64,000 nt of DNA from Spirosoma rhododendri (GTDB taxonomy: Bacteria > Bacteroidota > Bacteroidia > Cytophagales > Spirosomataceae). The notes below the pieces were generated by a model. It was not told where the DNA came from. It searched no databases and saw nothing but the letters and a program-made list of their open reading frames with translations. Below are positions 8,001 to 16,212 of the stretch, piece after piece. How positions within the stretch are numbered: position 1 is the stretch's first letter; each line of letters starts with the position of its first letter. The stretch is taken from contig NZ_CP051677.1 in the NCBI RefSeq assembly GCF_012849055.1, forward strand, positions 310,001 through 374,000. Direction: 5' to 3'. The position numbers and the translations under genes were made by a program.

Positions 8001-8837
8001 CTACTTGATTACAACATCAGCCACAACGAGCAGATGGTCGGAGGGGAAGCGTTGATCGAGTCGGTCGGTCAGGGCTGCGTAGGATAATACGTCGATGCTT
8101 TTGCTAACGAAAATGTAGTCGATACGGTCGTTGAGCGGGGCGTCGGATTTAAAGCCGGTAAACGTACCTACCGGGCCGTAAGGCGGCTGCTTCGTGGCCT
8201 GATACGCATCCTGTAGAGACGCCTGTATCGTTTTGACCTGCTCGGTATCGGGCGTCGAATTCAGGTCGCCGACGAAGATAACGGGTTCGTTTTTGGCGAT
8301 GGCTTTGATCTTCTCAACCATCAGCCGCCCCGACTGCCGCCGGGCCTCAACGCCCTGATGATCGAAGTGAGCGCTGAAAAAGTAAAACTCCTTTTTGGTC
8401 TGTTTATCGCGAAATCGGGCCCACGTACAGATACGATTGCAGCAGGTAGCGTCCCAGCCTTTACCGGGTTTATCGGGGGTTTCGCTCAGCCAGAAATCGC
8501 CGGTGGTAAGCAGGTCGAAGCGGTCTTTTTTGTAGAAAATGGCGGAGTGCTCACCCGCTTCCTTTCCGTCGTCGCGCCCCTTCCCAACAAACGCCCAGCC
8601 GGGTAGTTGGGCAACGTCATTCAGTTGTCCGCGCAGCCCTTCCTGTGTACCAAACAGCTCGATTTTGTGGTAACGAATCAGACTTTTCACCATCTCGATC
8701 CGGTTCGGCCAGGCGTCGGCACCGTCGTTTGGCGTGTTGTATCGCAGGTTGTACGAAGCAACACGCATGGTGTTGGCAGGCTGGGCCACAGCGGTATAAG
8801 CTATCACACAGGCGATCAGCAGTAACGTAATTCGCAT
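8001..8837 (-). CDS. Secreted endonuclease/exonuclease/phosphatase (EEP) family hydrolase
   Basis: A 278-residue protein with a signal peptide (residues 1-18) and the complete EEP/DNase I-like motif series: ASYNLRY near 28, GTQEG near 63, SAHFDH near 153, VGDLNSTP near 195, DRIDYIF near 239 and SDHLLV near the end. These supply the metal-binding Asn/Glu/Asp and the catalytic His pair. Secreted Bacteroidota members act on phosphodiesters or phosphorylated lipids/sugars; the actual substrate is unknown. It is a lone gene, divergent from the VOC-EVE-MarR operon. Confidence 0.9.
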   Translation of the reverse strand: MRITLLLIACVIAYTAVAQPANTMRVASYNLRYNTPNDGADAWPNRIEMVKSLIRYHKIELFGTQEGLRGQLNDVAQLPGWAFVGKGRDDGKEAGEHSAIFYKKDRFDLLTTGDFWLSETPDKPGKGWDATCCNRICTWARFRDKQTKKEFYFFSAHFDHQGVEARRQSGRLMVEKIKAIAKNEPVIFVGDLNSTPDTEQVKTIQASLQDAYQATKQPPYGPVGTFTGFKSDAPLNDRIDYIFVSKSIDVLSYAALTDRLDQRFPSDHLLVVADVVIK

Positions 8838-8873
8838 AACAATTGAGTTTAGTCAGGCCCACTGCGGGCGGGC

Positions 8874-8881
8874 CAAAGATA
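8874..8881 (-). promoter_or_regulatory. -7 promoter element of the EEP hydrolase gene
   Basis: The minus strand reads TATCTTTG, an exact TAnnTTTG, 36 bases upstream of the ATG. No convincing TTG is seen at the -33 position. Confidence 0.45.
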
Positions 8882-9018
8882 GCCGGGCACCAACAAAATA
8901 CGGGCGACCAGTCAGGGCGTTTCGGACGACTTAACGAAAAGATCACCGGCTGCCAGGCGACATTGATCAGCCTTATTTTTTCACCGTTGCGAAACTAACC
9001 GGGCGGCACGTCGGTTAA

Positions 9019-9038
9019 TTAGTAGTCACGACTACTAA
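9019..9038. promoter_or_regulatory. Palindromic operator for the MarR-type regulator
   Basis: TTAGTAGTC and GACTACTAA are perfect 9-base arms around AC, 10 bases upstream of the first ATG of the operon. Size and symmetry fit a MarR dimer site, and the operon ends with a MarR gene, so autoregulation is the simplest reading. The same TAGTA/TACTA half-sites reappear near 49752-49801. Confidence 0.75.
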
Positions 9039-9048
9039 ATTATCAACC

Positions 9049-9420
9049 ATGACAACGCCAACACAACTCGGCTTCGTTTCAGTACAGGTCAGCGACCTGG
9101 CTGCATCTACCCTCTTTTACCGGGACACGCTAGGGTTCCAGCCCGTGCCGCAGTCCCCACCGGACGCCTGCATTTTCGCTACGCAGTCAGGAGCGACCTT
9201 CGCCATTCGCAAACCACTGGTCGACCTCAACCAGACCGACCAGCTTGGCTGGGGTGTCGGGCTTTGGTTCGCGGTCGATAGCCTCGACGATTTCCTGCAA
9301 CGCATTGACGGACAGGCTACGTTGATACGCGGTGTGCAGGCTACGCCCTTTGGGAATACGGCTATCATCGCCGACCCCGATGGTTACTGGCTCACCATAC
9401 AGGAATCGCCGAACCGATGA
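9049..9420 (+). CDS. VOC family (glyoxalase/bleomycin-resistance-like) protein
   Basis: A 123-residue single-domain vicinal-oxygen-chelate protein. It shows the two beta-alpha-beta-beta-beta units: LGFVSVQVSDLAASTLFYRD at the N-terminus and GNTAIIADPDGYWLTIQE at the C-terminus. The Glu in TIQE is at the usual metal-ligand place, but other ligands are not obvious, so it could be a binding rather than a catalytic protein. First gene of a three-gene operon: its stop overlaps the next ATG by four bases (ATGA). Confidence 0.85.
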   Translation: MTTPTQLGFVSVQVSDLAASTLFYRDTLGFQPVPQSPPDACIFATQSGATFAIRKPLVDLNQTDQLGWGVGLWFAVDSLDDFLQRIDGQATLIRGVQATPFGNTAIIADPDGYWLTIQESPNR

Positions 9421-9857
9421 ATTGTGAAACGCAGTATTGGGTCGTGGTGGCGGCACGCGACCATGCCCGTTCCGGCATTGAGCAGGGTATCGTGCAGGCC
9501 AATCACGGCAAAGAAGCCCCGTTGCGTCGGATGCAGCCCGGCGATGGTGTGCTGATTTATGCACCCAAGCAAACATTCGGGGAAAAGGAGCCGCTTCAGC
9601 AGTTCATTGCCGTCGGAACGGTGGCCGACGAACCGGTGTATCAGATAACGGTAACCGACGACTTCCAACCGTTCCGTCGCCGGGTTACGTACGACGAATC
9701 CGTTACTGCAACGCCTGTTCAGCCGCTGATCGAGCAGTTGAGTTTTATTCAGAATAAAGCCAGTTGGGGGTACTCGTTCCGGTTTGGTTGTTTCGCCATT
9801 CCAAAAGCCGATTTCGATCTGATTCGCTCAGCAATGACCAACCACAGCCATGCCTGA
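9417..9857 (+). CDS. EVE domain protein
   Basis: A 146-residue protein made of one EVE (PUA-like) domain. Supporting features are YWVVVAARDHARSGIEQGI at the N-terminus, the RRMQPGDGVLIYAPK strand-turn and a FIAVGTVADEPVYQ strand. EVE domains share a fold with YTH and PUA readers of modified bases, and bacterial members are often linked to modified-DNA recognition or toxin-like systems. Here it lies between VOC and MarR genes with overlaps on both sides (4 bp and 8 bp), so all three are probably co-translated. The ligand is unknown. Confidence 0.85.
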   Translation: MNCETQYWVVVAARDHARSGIEQGIVQANHGKEAPLRRMQPGDGVLIYAPKQTFGEKEPLQQFIAVGTVADEPVYQITVTDDFQPFRRRVTYDESVTATPVQPLIEQLSFIQNKASWGYSFRFGCFAIPKADFDLIRSAMTNHSHA

Positions 9858-10308
9858 TTCTCCGATTTTTACCTACAATCAGCCCGAAGAAAACAACGGT
9901 TACCTGCTCTGGCAGGTCAGTATGCGGTGGCATCTGCTGATGAACCAGCGGTTACGCGGAGTGGGTATTACGCTGACGCAGTTCTCACTGATGGCCGGGC
10001 TGTACTGGCTCGACCGGCAGGGCGAACTCGTCACGCAGCAGCGGCTGGCCACGTATGCCAATACCGACAAGATGATGACCTCGAAGGTGTTGCAGACGCT
10101 GGAAAGCAAGGGATTTCTGCTCCGGTCCGACAATCCGCAGGACGGCCGGGCGAAACGACTCCAGCTGACCCAGACGGGCGAAGCAGTACTTCGGGAGGCA
10201 TACGCGCTGGTCGGGCAGGTCGACGCGGGCTTTTTCCAGGCCATTGAGCCAGACTCGGCCGTTTTCAACCAGCTACTGCGCCAGTTGCTCGCGGCATCGG
10301 GCGGCTGA
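9850..10308 (+). CDS. MarR family transcriptional regulator
   Basis: A 152-residue winged-helix regulator. The recognition region TQQRLATYANTDKMMTSKVLQTLESKGFL, split into helix 2 and helix 3 of the HTH, is followed by the wing RSDNPQDGRAKRLQLT with the conserved D-x-R in the wing. The gene ends the VOC-EVE operon and overlaps the EVE gene by 8 bases. The 20-bp palindrome upstream of the operon is its likely target. MarR proteins usually release DNA when they bind a phenolic ligand or are oxidised. There is no obvious redox cysteine in this protein, which favours ligand sensing. Confidence 0.9.
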   Translation: MPDSPIFTYNQPEENNGYLLWQVSMRWHLLMNQRLRGVGITLTQFSLMAGLYWLDRQGELVTQQRLATYANTDKMMTSKVLQTLESKGFLLRSDNPQDGRAKRLQLTQTGEAVLREAYALVGQVDAGFFQAIEPDSAVFNQLLRQLLAASGG

Positions 10309-10319
10309 GTGTTACCTGG

Positions 10320-11306
10320 TTACAAGGCCCGGTATGCAAACACGCTTTTCACGCCAGTTACTGGCTGCCCAGCCGTTTCGGCGTAGGGGTACACGAAAAA
10401 GTTGAGCGGCTCGGCCTGCTCCGGGTACAGCCGCAGATCGCGGCCGACACTGAATTCGATGCGGTTCTCGTCGTGCGTACCGAAGAAGTAATCGCGCTTC
10501 GCCGGGTTCTTGGCCGCTTCCGACGCGTCGATTGGTACCCAGCCGACGCCGTTCAGGTAAAACTCAGCCCAGCAGTGGTAGCCGCTGATTTGCCCCTCCG
10601 GCCGGTCGGTGGGGAGCGACACACCAATGGCGAAGCGGGCCGGGATGTTCACCGCCCGGCAGTAGCCGATGAAAATAGCGTGGAAGTCGGTGCAGTTACC
10701 GCGCCGGGCGTCGCAGGCGTAGTAGATGTCGCCCCGGCCCCAGCCCGTTCCCGACTTATCGTAGTGTACCGTGCTGATGACGTGGTTGTAGATGGCCCGC
10801 GCCTTTTCCAGATCGGTTCGGGCGTTGGCCTTTGTCACTACTTCGTCCGCCCACTGCTTTATCTTTCCGTCGATGGGTACAAGCCGGTCGGGTTGCAACC
10901 ACCGGGTACGCTCGGCCGCGCTGAGCGTCTTACGGCCGGGCTGTGGCGTCGTGGGCTGACTATGCTCCAGCCGCTGCGCCGTAAACCGAACCGTTACCAT
11001 ACGGCCCGTATCAGCTTTCGCGGGGATGTTCACGTGCAGCACACGGTTCCCGTAAGCACCCGTATCGATCCGGTACGGAACGGGCGAACTGATGGTCAGT
11101 CCGGTGATGCGCTGAAATGGGCTGTCGTGTGGAATGGGCAACCAGAGATCGGTTTGCCCCGGCTCCGACGGAATCAGCGCCCTGTACGTGAACGCCACCG
11201 TCCGCTCGCGCGGGGCGACGGCCGGGCGTAGGGCCAGCAGGCTACTCAGGAGGCAACAGATAGTCAGAACCGAAACGGTACACCGGGCAATACGAATCAA
11301 CTGCAT
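10320..11306 (-). CDS. Transglutaminase-like (papain-fold) secreted protein
   Basis: A 328-residue protein with an N-terminal hydrophobic signal (residues 9-30). A beta-rich N-terminal half is followed by a transglutaminase core. The catalytic Cys is in GNCTDFHAIFIGYCRAVNIP, the His in GYHCWAEFY and the Asp in GWVPIDAS. Such domains in the periplasm are usually peptidases or amidases rather than cross-linking enzymes. It is convergent with the MarR gene, only 11 bases apart, without a visible hairpin between them. Confidence 0.87.
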   Translation of the reverse strand: MQLIRIARCTVSVLTICCLLSSLLALRPAVAPRERTVAFTYRALIPSEPGQTDLWLPIPHDSPFQRITGLTISSPVPYRIDTGAYGNRVLHVNIPAKADTGRMVTVRFTAQRLEHSQPTTPQPGRKTLSAAERTRWLQPDRLVPIDGKIKQWADEVVTKANARTDLEKARAIYNHVISTVHYDKSGTGWGRGDIYYACDARRGNCTDFHAIFIGYCRAVNIPARFAIGVSLPTDRPEGQISGYHCWAEFYLNGVGWVPIDASEAAKNPAKRDYFFGTHDENRIEFSVGRDLRLYPEQAEPLNFFVYPYAETAGQPVTGVKSVFAYRAL

Positions 11307-11377
11307 AGGTAGTAAACCACCAGCTTGCTAGAATACGTTCAGTGTTGGCGGTTCAACGTTCACGAAAAGAGGGCTGT

Positions 11378-11779
11378 TTACACCTTACTTTCGGGGTACA
11401 TTTTCTTGTGCTGCGCCAGCAGGATGCTGTATTGCTGGGGTGTCAGAATGGCTTTGTACGCCAGCAGTTTACCCGTTTCGACATCGACGGCCAGTACCCG
11501 CAGCTTCTTTTGGTTCATCCCCGACGCTTTCAGTTTCTTGACGCCTTCGTTGAACTTGACCGTCGCATCGGTGATGATTTGCCGGGCTTTGGGCACCTGT
11601 TGTTCGGTCAGGCTCAGCCGTTTCGTATCGGCTTTGATCACCGATTTGATGACCATACCCACCGTTGCTCCGTTGTTGAGCAGCGCGAATTTTTCTTTTT
11701 CGACCGCCGGGTCCGGCGTCTGGGCAACAGTGAAGCTGATGGTTACCAGCAGGATAAGGAGGGTTGATAACGAACGCAT
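11378..11779 (-). CDS. Hypothetical secreted protein, helical
   Basis: A 133-residue protein that I do not recognise. It has a clear signal peptide (MRSLSTLLILLVTISFTVAQ) and a mostly helical mature part. That part contains SLTEQQVPKARQIITDA and ILTPQQYSILLAQHKKMYPE: paired LT-x-x-Q motifs that recall CpxP/LTXXQ-type periplasmic helical proteins, but the resemblance is weak. It lies downstream of the hybrid kinase on the same strand with a 32-base gap, so the two may be co-transcribed. Confidence 0.7.
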   Translation of the reverse strand: MRSLSTLLILLVTISFTVAQTPDPAVEKEKFALLNNGATVGMVIKSVIKADTKRLSLTEQQVPKARQIITDATVKFNEGVKKLKASGMNQKKLRVLAVDVETGKLLAYKAILTPQQYSILLAQHKKMYPESKV

Positions 11780-11811
11780 AGAAGTTGAGTTGTGGCCCCA
11801 AACCTACGCTT

Positions 11812-14610
11812 TTATTCGGTTACGATGTGGTTGCGCTTCTCGGCTACACTGGTTTTAATTACAGCCAGTTCGGCCTCCAGCGTGCAAAGGTACTGCTCAA
11901 CCAAAGCCTGATCGATGGTGGGCTTATCGCTTGTCAGTATCGCTTCGATCGCCTTGTTCTCAGCTACTGTCTTCGTCAGCCCCAGTGTCTGAATAGGCCC
12001 TTTCTGCGCGTGAAGAACATACTTTATCGTACTCACGTCGCCCTGCGCCAGCGCCTGCCGGATCTGATCGATTTCGCCGGGTGTCTGCATCAGAAACAGG
12101 TCGAGTAGTTCGATGGCAAATGGCAGGTCGTCATCCAGAGACTGTACGAGGTAGTCAAATGAAAAATTGGTTGGCTGATTATGCGCTATGGCCATCGGTT
12201 GCGTTATCACCGGAGCAGATTGCACCGATGAAGGAGCGTATTTACGAATAATTCGCTGAAGCTCATTGATCTGGAACGGTTTGGGCAGGAAGTCGTTCAT
12301 ACCAGCCTGTAGGCAGCGCTCCCGTTCGCTGGCCAGCGCATGAGCCGTCATCGCAATGATGGGCACCTGGCTGTGCAGTACCGAGCGGATGTGCTGCGTT
12401 GTCGTGTACCCATCCAGTACAGGCATTTGAATATCCATCAGTACCAGATCAAACGGCTGTTGCTGGAGTAGCTCGATAGCCCGTTGCCCGTTTTCAGCAA
12501 CCACCCCCACATGGCCCAGGCGCTTCAACACCTGTACCGCCAGCTTCTGATTCATCATGTTGTCTTCGGCAATCAGAATCGTTAGTGGCTCAGCGTCGGC
12601 CAGTTGCACAGCCTCGCTCCAGTCGGCACTGGCAACTTTTTCATCGGTTTTCTGGTACGGAATCTCCAGCGTAAAACGGGACCCTTCACCCGGTTTACTA
12701 TCCGCTTTAATCCATCCTCCCTGCATCTCGATCAACGACCTGACGATGTTCAGCCCCAGCCCGGTGCCACCGTAGTAGCGCGTGGTAAAATCACTGGCCT
12801 GGCGGAAGCGTTCAAAGATGTGTTGCAGCGCATCACTGTCGATACCGATGCCCGTGTCCTGTACCACGATGCGTACCTGAATGGTATCATCGGTTTCGCT
12901 GGCCAGCTGCATCGTCACGGTAACACGTCCCTGCTTCGTAAACTTGATGGCGTTGCTGAGCAGATTCAGCAGAATCTGCGTCAGCCGGGTAGGATCACCC
13001 TGCACGACATTGGGCAGCATCGGGTCGGTTTCCACGATCAGCTGCAATCCTTTTTCGCACGCTACCGGGTTCATCATCGTCCGCAGCGAATCGACTAACC
13101 CGCTCAGGCTGAATGGAATCAATTCCAGCGATAACATGCCCGCTTCGATTTTCGAGATGTCGAGAATATCGTTGACGATAGTCAGCAGATTTCGCCCCGC
13201 CGAACGGATGAAGCCCACCGCTTCCTGTTGCTCCTTATCAAGCGGGGTTGTTTCGAGCATGCTGGAAAAGCCCAGAATTGCGTTGAGGGGTGTACGAATT
13301 TCGTGGCTCATATTGGCCAGAAACTGCTTTTCCGTGCGCCTTGCTTCGTTGATGATGAACCCGAACCGATACGAGAGTACCAGCGACTGAAAAAAGAAGA
13401 ACGTCATATAGCCCGCCGTCAGCAGCAGCCGGGGGGCATTGAGCACGTGCAGGTAATTGCCCAACAGCATCGAAAAGACAACCATCAGTACGACCGTACT
13501 CATCAGTGAATAGGTTGCACCGGGCCGGGCCCGACGGGCAGCCAGCCAGTACACGTACACCACATACGCGATACACAGCACCGACAGCACCAGAAAGAAC
13601 GGCATGAACCGGGTGAAAACCAGTGACGGCAGCGCCAGCGTGGCGGTAAACAGCAGGCACAAGCCGTACACCGCTCGAACAAACCACTTGTGAGTGTCTT
13701 TGGGGTACAGTGCCTGGGTGTACAGGCCGAAGGCAGCTATGGATAAGTACAGCGACCCGTATTCCAGCCGGGTCGTGACTAACCACGGTATATTGGGGAA
13801 TAATACGTGCAGCGCGTAGGTATCGACGCCAATGACGCGGTAATTGTACAGCAGGCAGAACAGCCCGAAATAAAGCATCGACCGGTCGTAGCGGTTGAAG
13901 CTGAACAGTCCCAGAAAGAACAGACCGCTCATAAACAAACAGCCGGTCAGCAGAATGTCGAGTGCCAGCGCCGTGTATCGCTGACCACGAAGCGCGTTTA
14001 CGCCACCCAGCCGTGGCGCTTCGTTGGGCCCCCCTTTACTGTGGTCGAAGTTGGCAATCTGAAACAGAATCTGTAGCGTATCGGCTTCCGGCAACATAAC
14101 CAGCTGCGTCGACCAGTAGGGAGTGGTCGTGGCGGGTGTCGTGCCCGGTTGTCCGTCTTCCGTAATTTCCTCCCCGTTGACAAACAGTTTGTAAGCAGTG
14201 TACTGAGTTCCTAGCTCCAGCCCCATCCGCTCCTCGTGCGGTGGCAACAATACGGTGAGCGCGTAGGTAGCGTATCCCTGGCTTGAAACCGGTTTTCCAC
14301 GCCACTCACTAGCCGACCACAGCTTCGGAAATGCGATGTACTCGAAGCTCGATTCGGGCTGACCGGGGGTTCTGAGCTGGTGCCAGTACCACTTCCATTG
14401 ACCATCCAGAATTATTTTCCGCCGATCTACGTCAATACCCCGCAGGTCGAGTACGCCCCGCTGGGCGGTTGGTGTAGCTGCTGCCATCAGCTGACTCATA
14501 CCACACCCAAACAGCAGCACGATACTTAACCAGTATCGATACCAGCTTCCAGTCGGTAAGCAGTACCTACCGGGCCAATCCATGCGATTCCCCCCGCAAA
14601 ATTTGTTCAT
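11812..14610 (-). CDS. 7TMR-DISM hybrid sensor histidine kinase with receiver and Hpt domains
   Basis: A 932-residue membrane sensor. The order of domains is: an N-terminal signal/transmembrane segment (27-45); an extracellular 7TMR-DISMED2-like beta domain (about 55-195, with LDGQWKWYWHQL); seven transmembrane helices (about 213-415); a HisKA domain with phospho-acceptor His436 in MSHEIRTPLNAILGF; an HATPase domain with N-box NLLSNAIKF and DTGIGI/GGTGLGL boxes; a receiver domain with LIAEDNMMNQ and the acceptor Asp in VLMDIQMP; and a C-terminal Hpt domain with LHAQKGPIQTLG, which keeps the active His. A full His-Asp-His relay is thus in one chain, with no separate output regulator adjacent. 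7TMR-DISM inputs often bind carbohydrates. Confidence 0.93.
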   Translation of the reverse strand: MNKFCGGNRMDWPGRYCLPTGSWYRYWLSIVLLFGCGMSQLMAAATPTAQRGVLDLRGIDVDRRKIILDGQWKWYWHQLRTPGQPESSFEYIAFPKLWSASEWRGKPVSSQGYATYALTVLLPPHEERMGLELGTQYTAYKLFVNGEEITEDGQPGTTPATTTPYWSTQLVMLPEADTLQILFQIANFDHSKGGPNEAPRLGGVNALRGQRYTALALDILLTGCLFMSGLFFLGLFSFNRYDRSMLYFGLFCLLYNYRVIGVDTYALHVLFPNIPWLVTTRLEYGSLYLSIAAFGLYTQALYPKDTHKWFVRAVYGLCLLFTATLALPSLVFTRFMPFFLVLSVLCIAYVVYVYWLAARRARPGATYSLMSTVVLMVVFSMLLGNYLHVLNAPRLLLTAGYMTFFFFQSLVLSYRFGFIINEARRTEKQFLANMSHEIRTPLNAILGFSSMLETTPLDKEQQEAVGFIRSAGRNLLTIVNDILDISKIEAGMLSLELIPFSLSGLVDSLRTMMNPVACEKGLQLIVETDPMLPNVVQGDPTRLTQILLNLLSNAIKFTKQGRVTVTMQLASETDDTIQVRIVVQDTGIGIDSDALQHIFERFRQASDFTTRYYGGTGLGLNIVRSLIEMQGGWIKADSKPGEGSRFTLEIPYQKTDEKVASADWSEAVQLADAEPLTILIAEDNMMNQKLAVQVLKRLGHVGVVAENGQRAIELLQQQPFDLVLMDIQMPVLDGYTTTQHIRSVLHSQVPIIAMTAHALASERERCLQAGMNDFLPKPFQINELQRIIRKYAPSSVQSAPVITQPMAIAHNQPTNFSFDYLVQSLDDDLPFAIELLDLFLMQTPGEIDQIRQALAQGDVSTIKYVLHAQKGPIQTLGLTKTVAENKAIEAILTSDKPTIDQALVEQYLCTLEAELAVIKTSVAEKRNHIVTE

Positions 14611-14936
14611 TCGTTAACCCGGTTCTTAGCCGGGATCTCCGACCAGGTTGCTTTTCGGCAAGTTACTAGTTACTTATCAAGAATGTAACCACAGATTACA
14701 TTATATCACTTTGTATAAGTACGTATTAAACTATCTATCAGTTTTGGTCTATCCCAGTATTTACAAATGTACTAGTACTGGTTTTCGGCTACTCTGTTGA
14801 CTTAACGGCTGCGTTATGATTTTTGTACCTATATCGTGCCAGCGTGTTACTATCTAATTAAACTTTTTCCGCCATATCGTTTATCTATCAAGCGGTTGCC
14901 CATAAACTGTTCAGCTAATTGACCGGTTAGGTTTGC
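14611..14936. other. AT-rich divergent spacer, no gene
   Basis: 326 bases between the kinase start and the small gene at 14937. The base composition is clearly more AT-rich than in the neighbours, as expected for back-to-back promoters. I see no convincing TAnnTTTG pair, hairpin or RNA gene here. Confidence 0.6.
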
Positions 14937-15245
14937 ATGACCGATTCCGAACAGTCCCGCTACCACACGATCAGTGTCCCTCTTGGTCAGTTCAGCACCC
15001 GGATGAGCGAGGTTGTTCGGGTTGCGGGGCTATCCGGTCAGCCGTCTATGCACTCCCGGCTGTCGCTGATTCATCAGACTGCCAAACAGTTTGCCATCGA
15101 TGCGGTACAGCAGCCGGGCGCACCTACCCCGACCGTCGACATTGATGAACTCACCAACCCGCCCCTCCTCGATCTCCCCATCGACCCCGACGACGAGCAA
15201 CAGGTGATTATCCAGTTCTCTTACCAGCCCAATCAGCCCCAATAA
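14937..15245 (+). CDS. Small hypothetical protein
   Basis: A 102-residue protein that I do not recognise. No signal peptide or membrane segment. The middle (RLSLIHQTAKQFAIDAVQQ) is helical and the end is acidic and proline-rich (DLPIDPDDEQQ). Codon use matches the GC-rich neighbours and a strong terminator follows within two bases of its stop, which supports a real gene. It is convergent with the AT-rich island. Confidence 0.55.
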   Translation: MTDSEQSRYHTISVPLGQFSTRMSEVVRVAGLSGQPSMHSRLSLIHQTAKQFAIDAVQQPGAPTPTVDIDELTNPPLLDLPIDPDDEQQVIIQFSYQPNQPQ

Positions 15246-15285
15246 AAAAGCGGGTTCCGTGCCAATCACGAAACCCGCTTTTTAT
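15244..15285. terminator. Bidirectional terminator
   Basis: Stem AAAGCGGGTTCCGTG/CACGAAACCCGCTTT, with one mismatch, around CCAAT; an A-run sits on the left and a T-run on the right, so it can work in both directions. It serves the 102-residue gene on + and whatever arrives from the right on -. It may be the original terminator of nrdA if the island at 15310-17690 is an insertion. Confidence 0.85.
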
Positions 15286-15302
15286 ATCAACGTACGAGCA
15301 AA

Positions 15303-15602
15303 CTAGCTACCGCACATCTCGCGATTATCTCGGTGCTCGTGTCTCCGAGTAGCAAAAATTTCTCTATCCAAGCGTGGCGGATTCGACTGATCGTAATTGA
15401 ATGCAACACTATTCAGGTAAGCAGCCATCCGCAATCTGTCATTGTATGTTGCCGGTTGACAACGAATATGGTATAACTCAGTTTCCATATGTGTCCCCGC
15501 GTGAAAAGCAGTGCGGTCTAAACGTGGTTGCATGGGTATGGTATTATTTTCATCATTTACTACGCTCTGCTCTGATGAAAGCGAATGCTGTAGGATATTC
15601 AT
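15303..15602 (-). CDS. Possible small ORF ending in the same residues as NrdA
   Basis: An open frame of 99 codons overlapping the 3' end of the HNH gene by 50 bases in another frame. An internal ATG would give about 76 residues. The C-terminus reads EMCGS followed by a stop, identical to the end of NrdA at 17671. It could be a real short gene (the segment RLRMAAYLNSVAFNYDQ looks protein-like), or a leftover of an nrdA-like 3' end at the far side of the island. I cannot assign a family. The surrounding 15286-15552 holds nothing else. Confidence 0.3.
   Translation of the reverse strand: MNILQHSLSSEQSVVNDENNTIPMQPRLDRTAFHAGTHMETELYHIRCQPATYNDRLRMAAYLNSVAFNYDQSNPPRLDREIFATRRHEHRDNREMCGS
15310..15322. 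repeat. 13-bp direct repeat, left copy (candidate attachment core)
   Basis: CCGCACATCTCGC is identical to 17678-17690 in the nrdA 3' end. The two copies lie in the same orientation and bracket the AT-rich ATPase/HNH pair, 2.37 kb apart. In both places the minus strand reads in frame as EMCG just before a stop. This fits an island that carries a replacement end for its target gene. Confidence 0.6.
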
Positions 15603-16209
15603 CGATCTTAATTGTATCCCAAGTCTCTATACCAAAATCTTCTATCAATTGTACTTTTTCGTTCAAGTATCTCGATCTAGGCCCTACAACATAATTAAGC
15701 CCTAATTCAAAAATCATTTCATTAATCTCATCTTGCTTTTTTTCATCAAACTTATTTGTGTTCGCTATGTACATGTGAGTCTCAAAATCATATTCAAAAA
15801 TCTCGAATGGATCATAGCTAGACAGGTCTGGTTTAAGAATATCTCCTATACTCTTTTCCGACTTTAACCGATTGACTCTACCATCTACCATGAAGAAATT
15901 ACTCCAAAGCCACCCCTTCTCAACCTTCAAGCTAGCGTCGAAATGGTCTAATTCTCCGTAATGTTTCGGCTTCCCACCCGTGAATTTATGCAGGTTCCAA
16001 CAGCTAACCTTATAGTCTTTAACCTCACATATACGTCTTTCTGTATATGCACACAAGCCATCTTGGCAACTATACAAACTCATTATTACATCTAAATAAA
16101 ATCTGTGATTTGCAGAATATTTAGGGTGTATTCTATTTTTACTCTCCAACTCTTTCTCCCATTTTTTATAATCTGTTGATGGGATTTTTGATTTATCAAT
16201 CCTTCTCAC
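15553..16209 (-). CDS. HNH nuclease, PtuB-like (TIGR02646-type), of a two-gene defence system
   Basis: A 218-residue protein starting MRRIDKSKIP, typical of the TIGR02646/PtuB group. Key parts: GLCAYTERRI (51-60; the usual CAYCE motif with Thr instead of the second Cys), ELDHF (86-90, the His of the nuclease core), and WLWSNFFMVDGRVNRLKS (100-117), which supplies the Asn residues of an HNH/His-Me finger. It follows the ATPase gene by only three bases. In Septu systems PtuA and PtuB together block phage; the nuclease is the likely effector. GC content is far below that of the flanks, a sign of transfer. The exact Septu subtype cannot be told from sequence reading alone. Confidence 0.75.
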   Translation of the reverse strand: MRRIDKSKIPSTDYKKWEKELESKNRIHPKYSANHRFYLDVIMSLYSCQDGLCAYTERRICEVKDYKVSCWNLHKFTGGKPKHYGELDHFDASLKVEKGWLWSNFFMVDGRVNRLKSEKSIGDILKPDLSSYDPFEIFEYDFETHMYIANTNKFDEKKQDEINEMIFELGLNYVVGPRSRYLNEKVQLIEDFGIETWDTIKIDEYPTAFAFIRAERSK

Positions 16210-16212
16210 CTT

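Noticed and set aside
15401..15694. A 97-codon + strand frame at the end of the HNH gene
   Set aside because: Overlaps the HNH gene in antisense and has no start signal or family resemblance.
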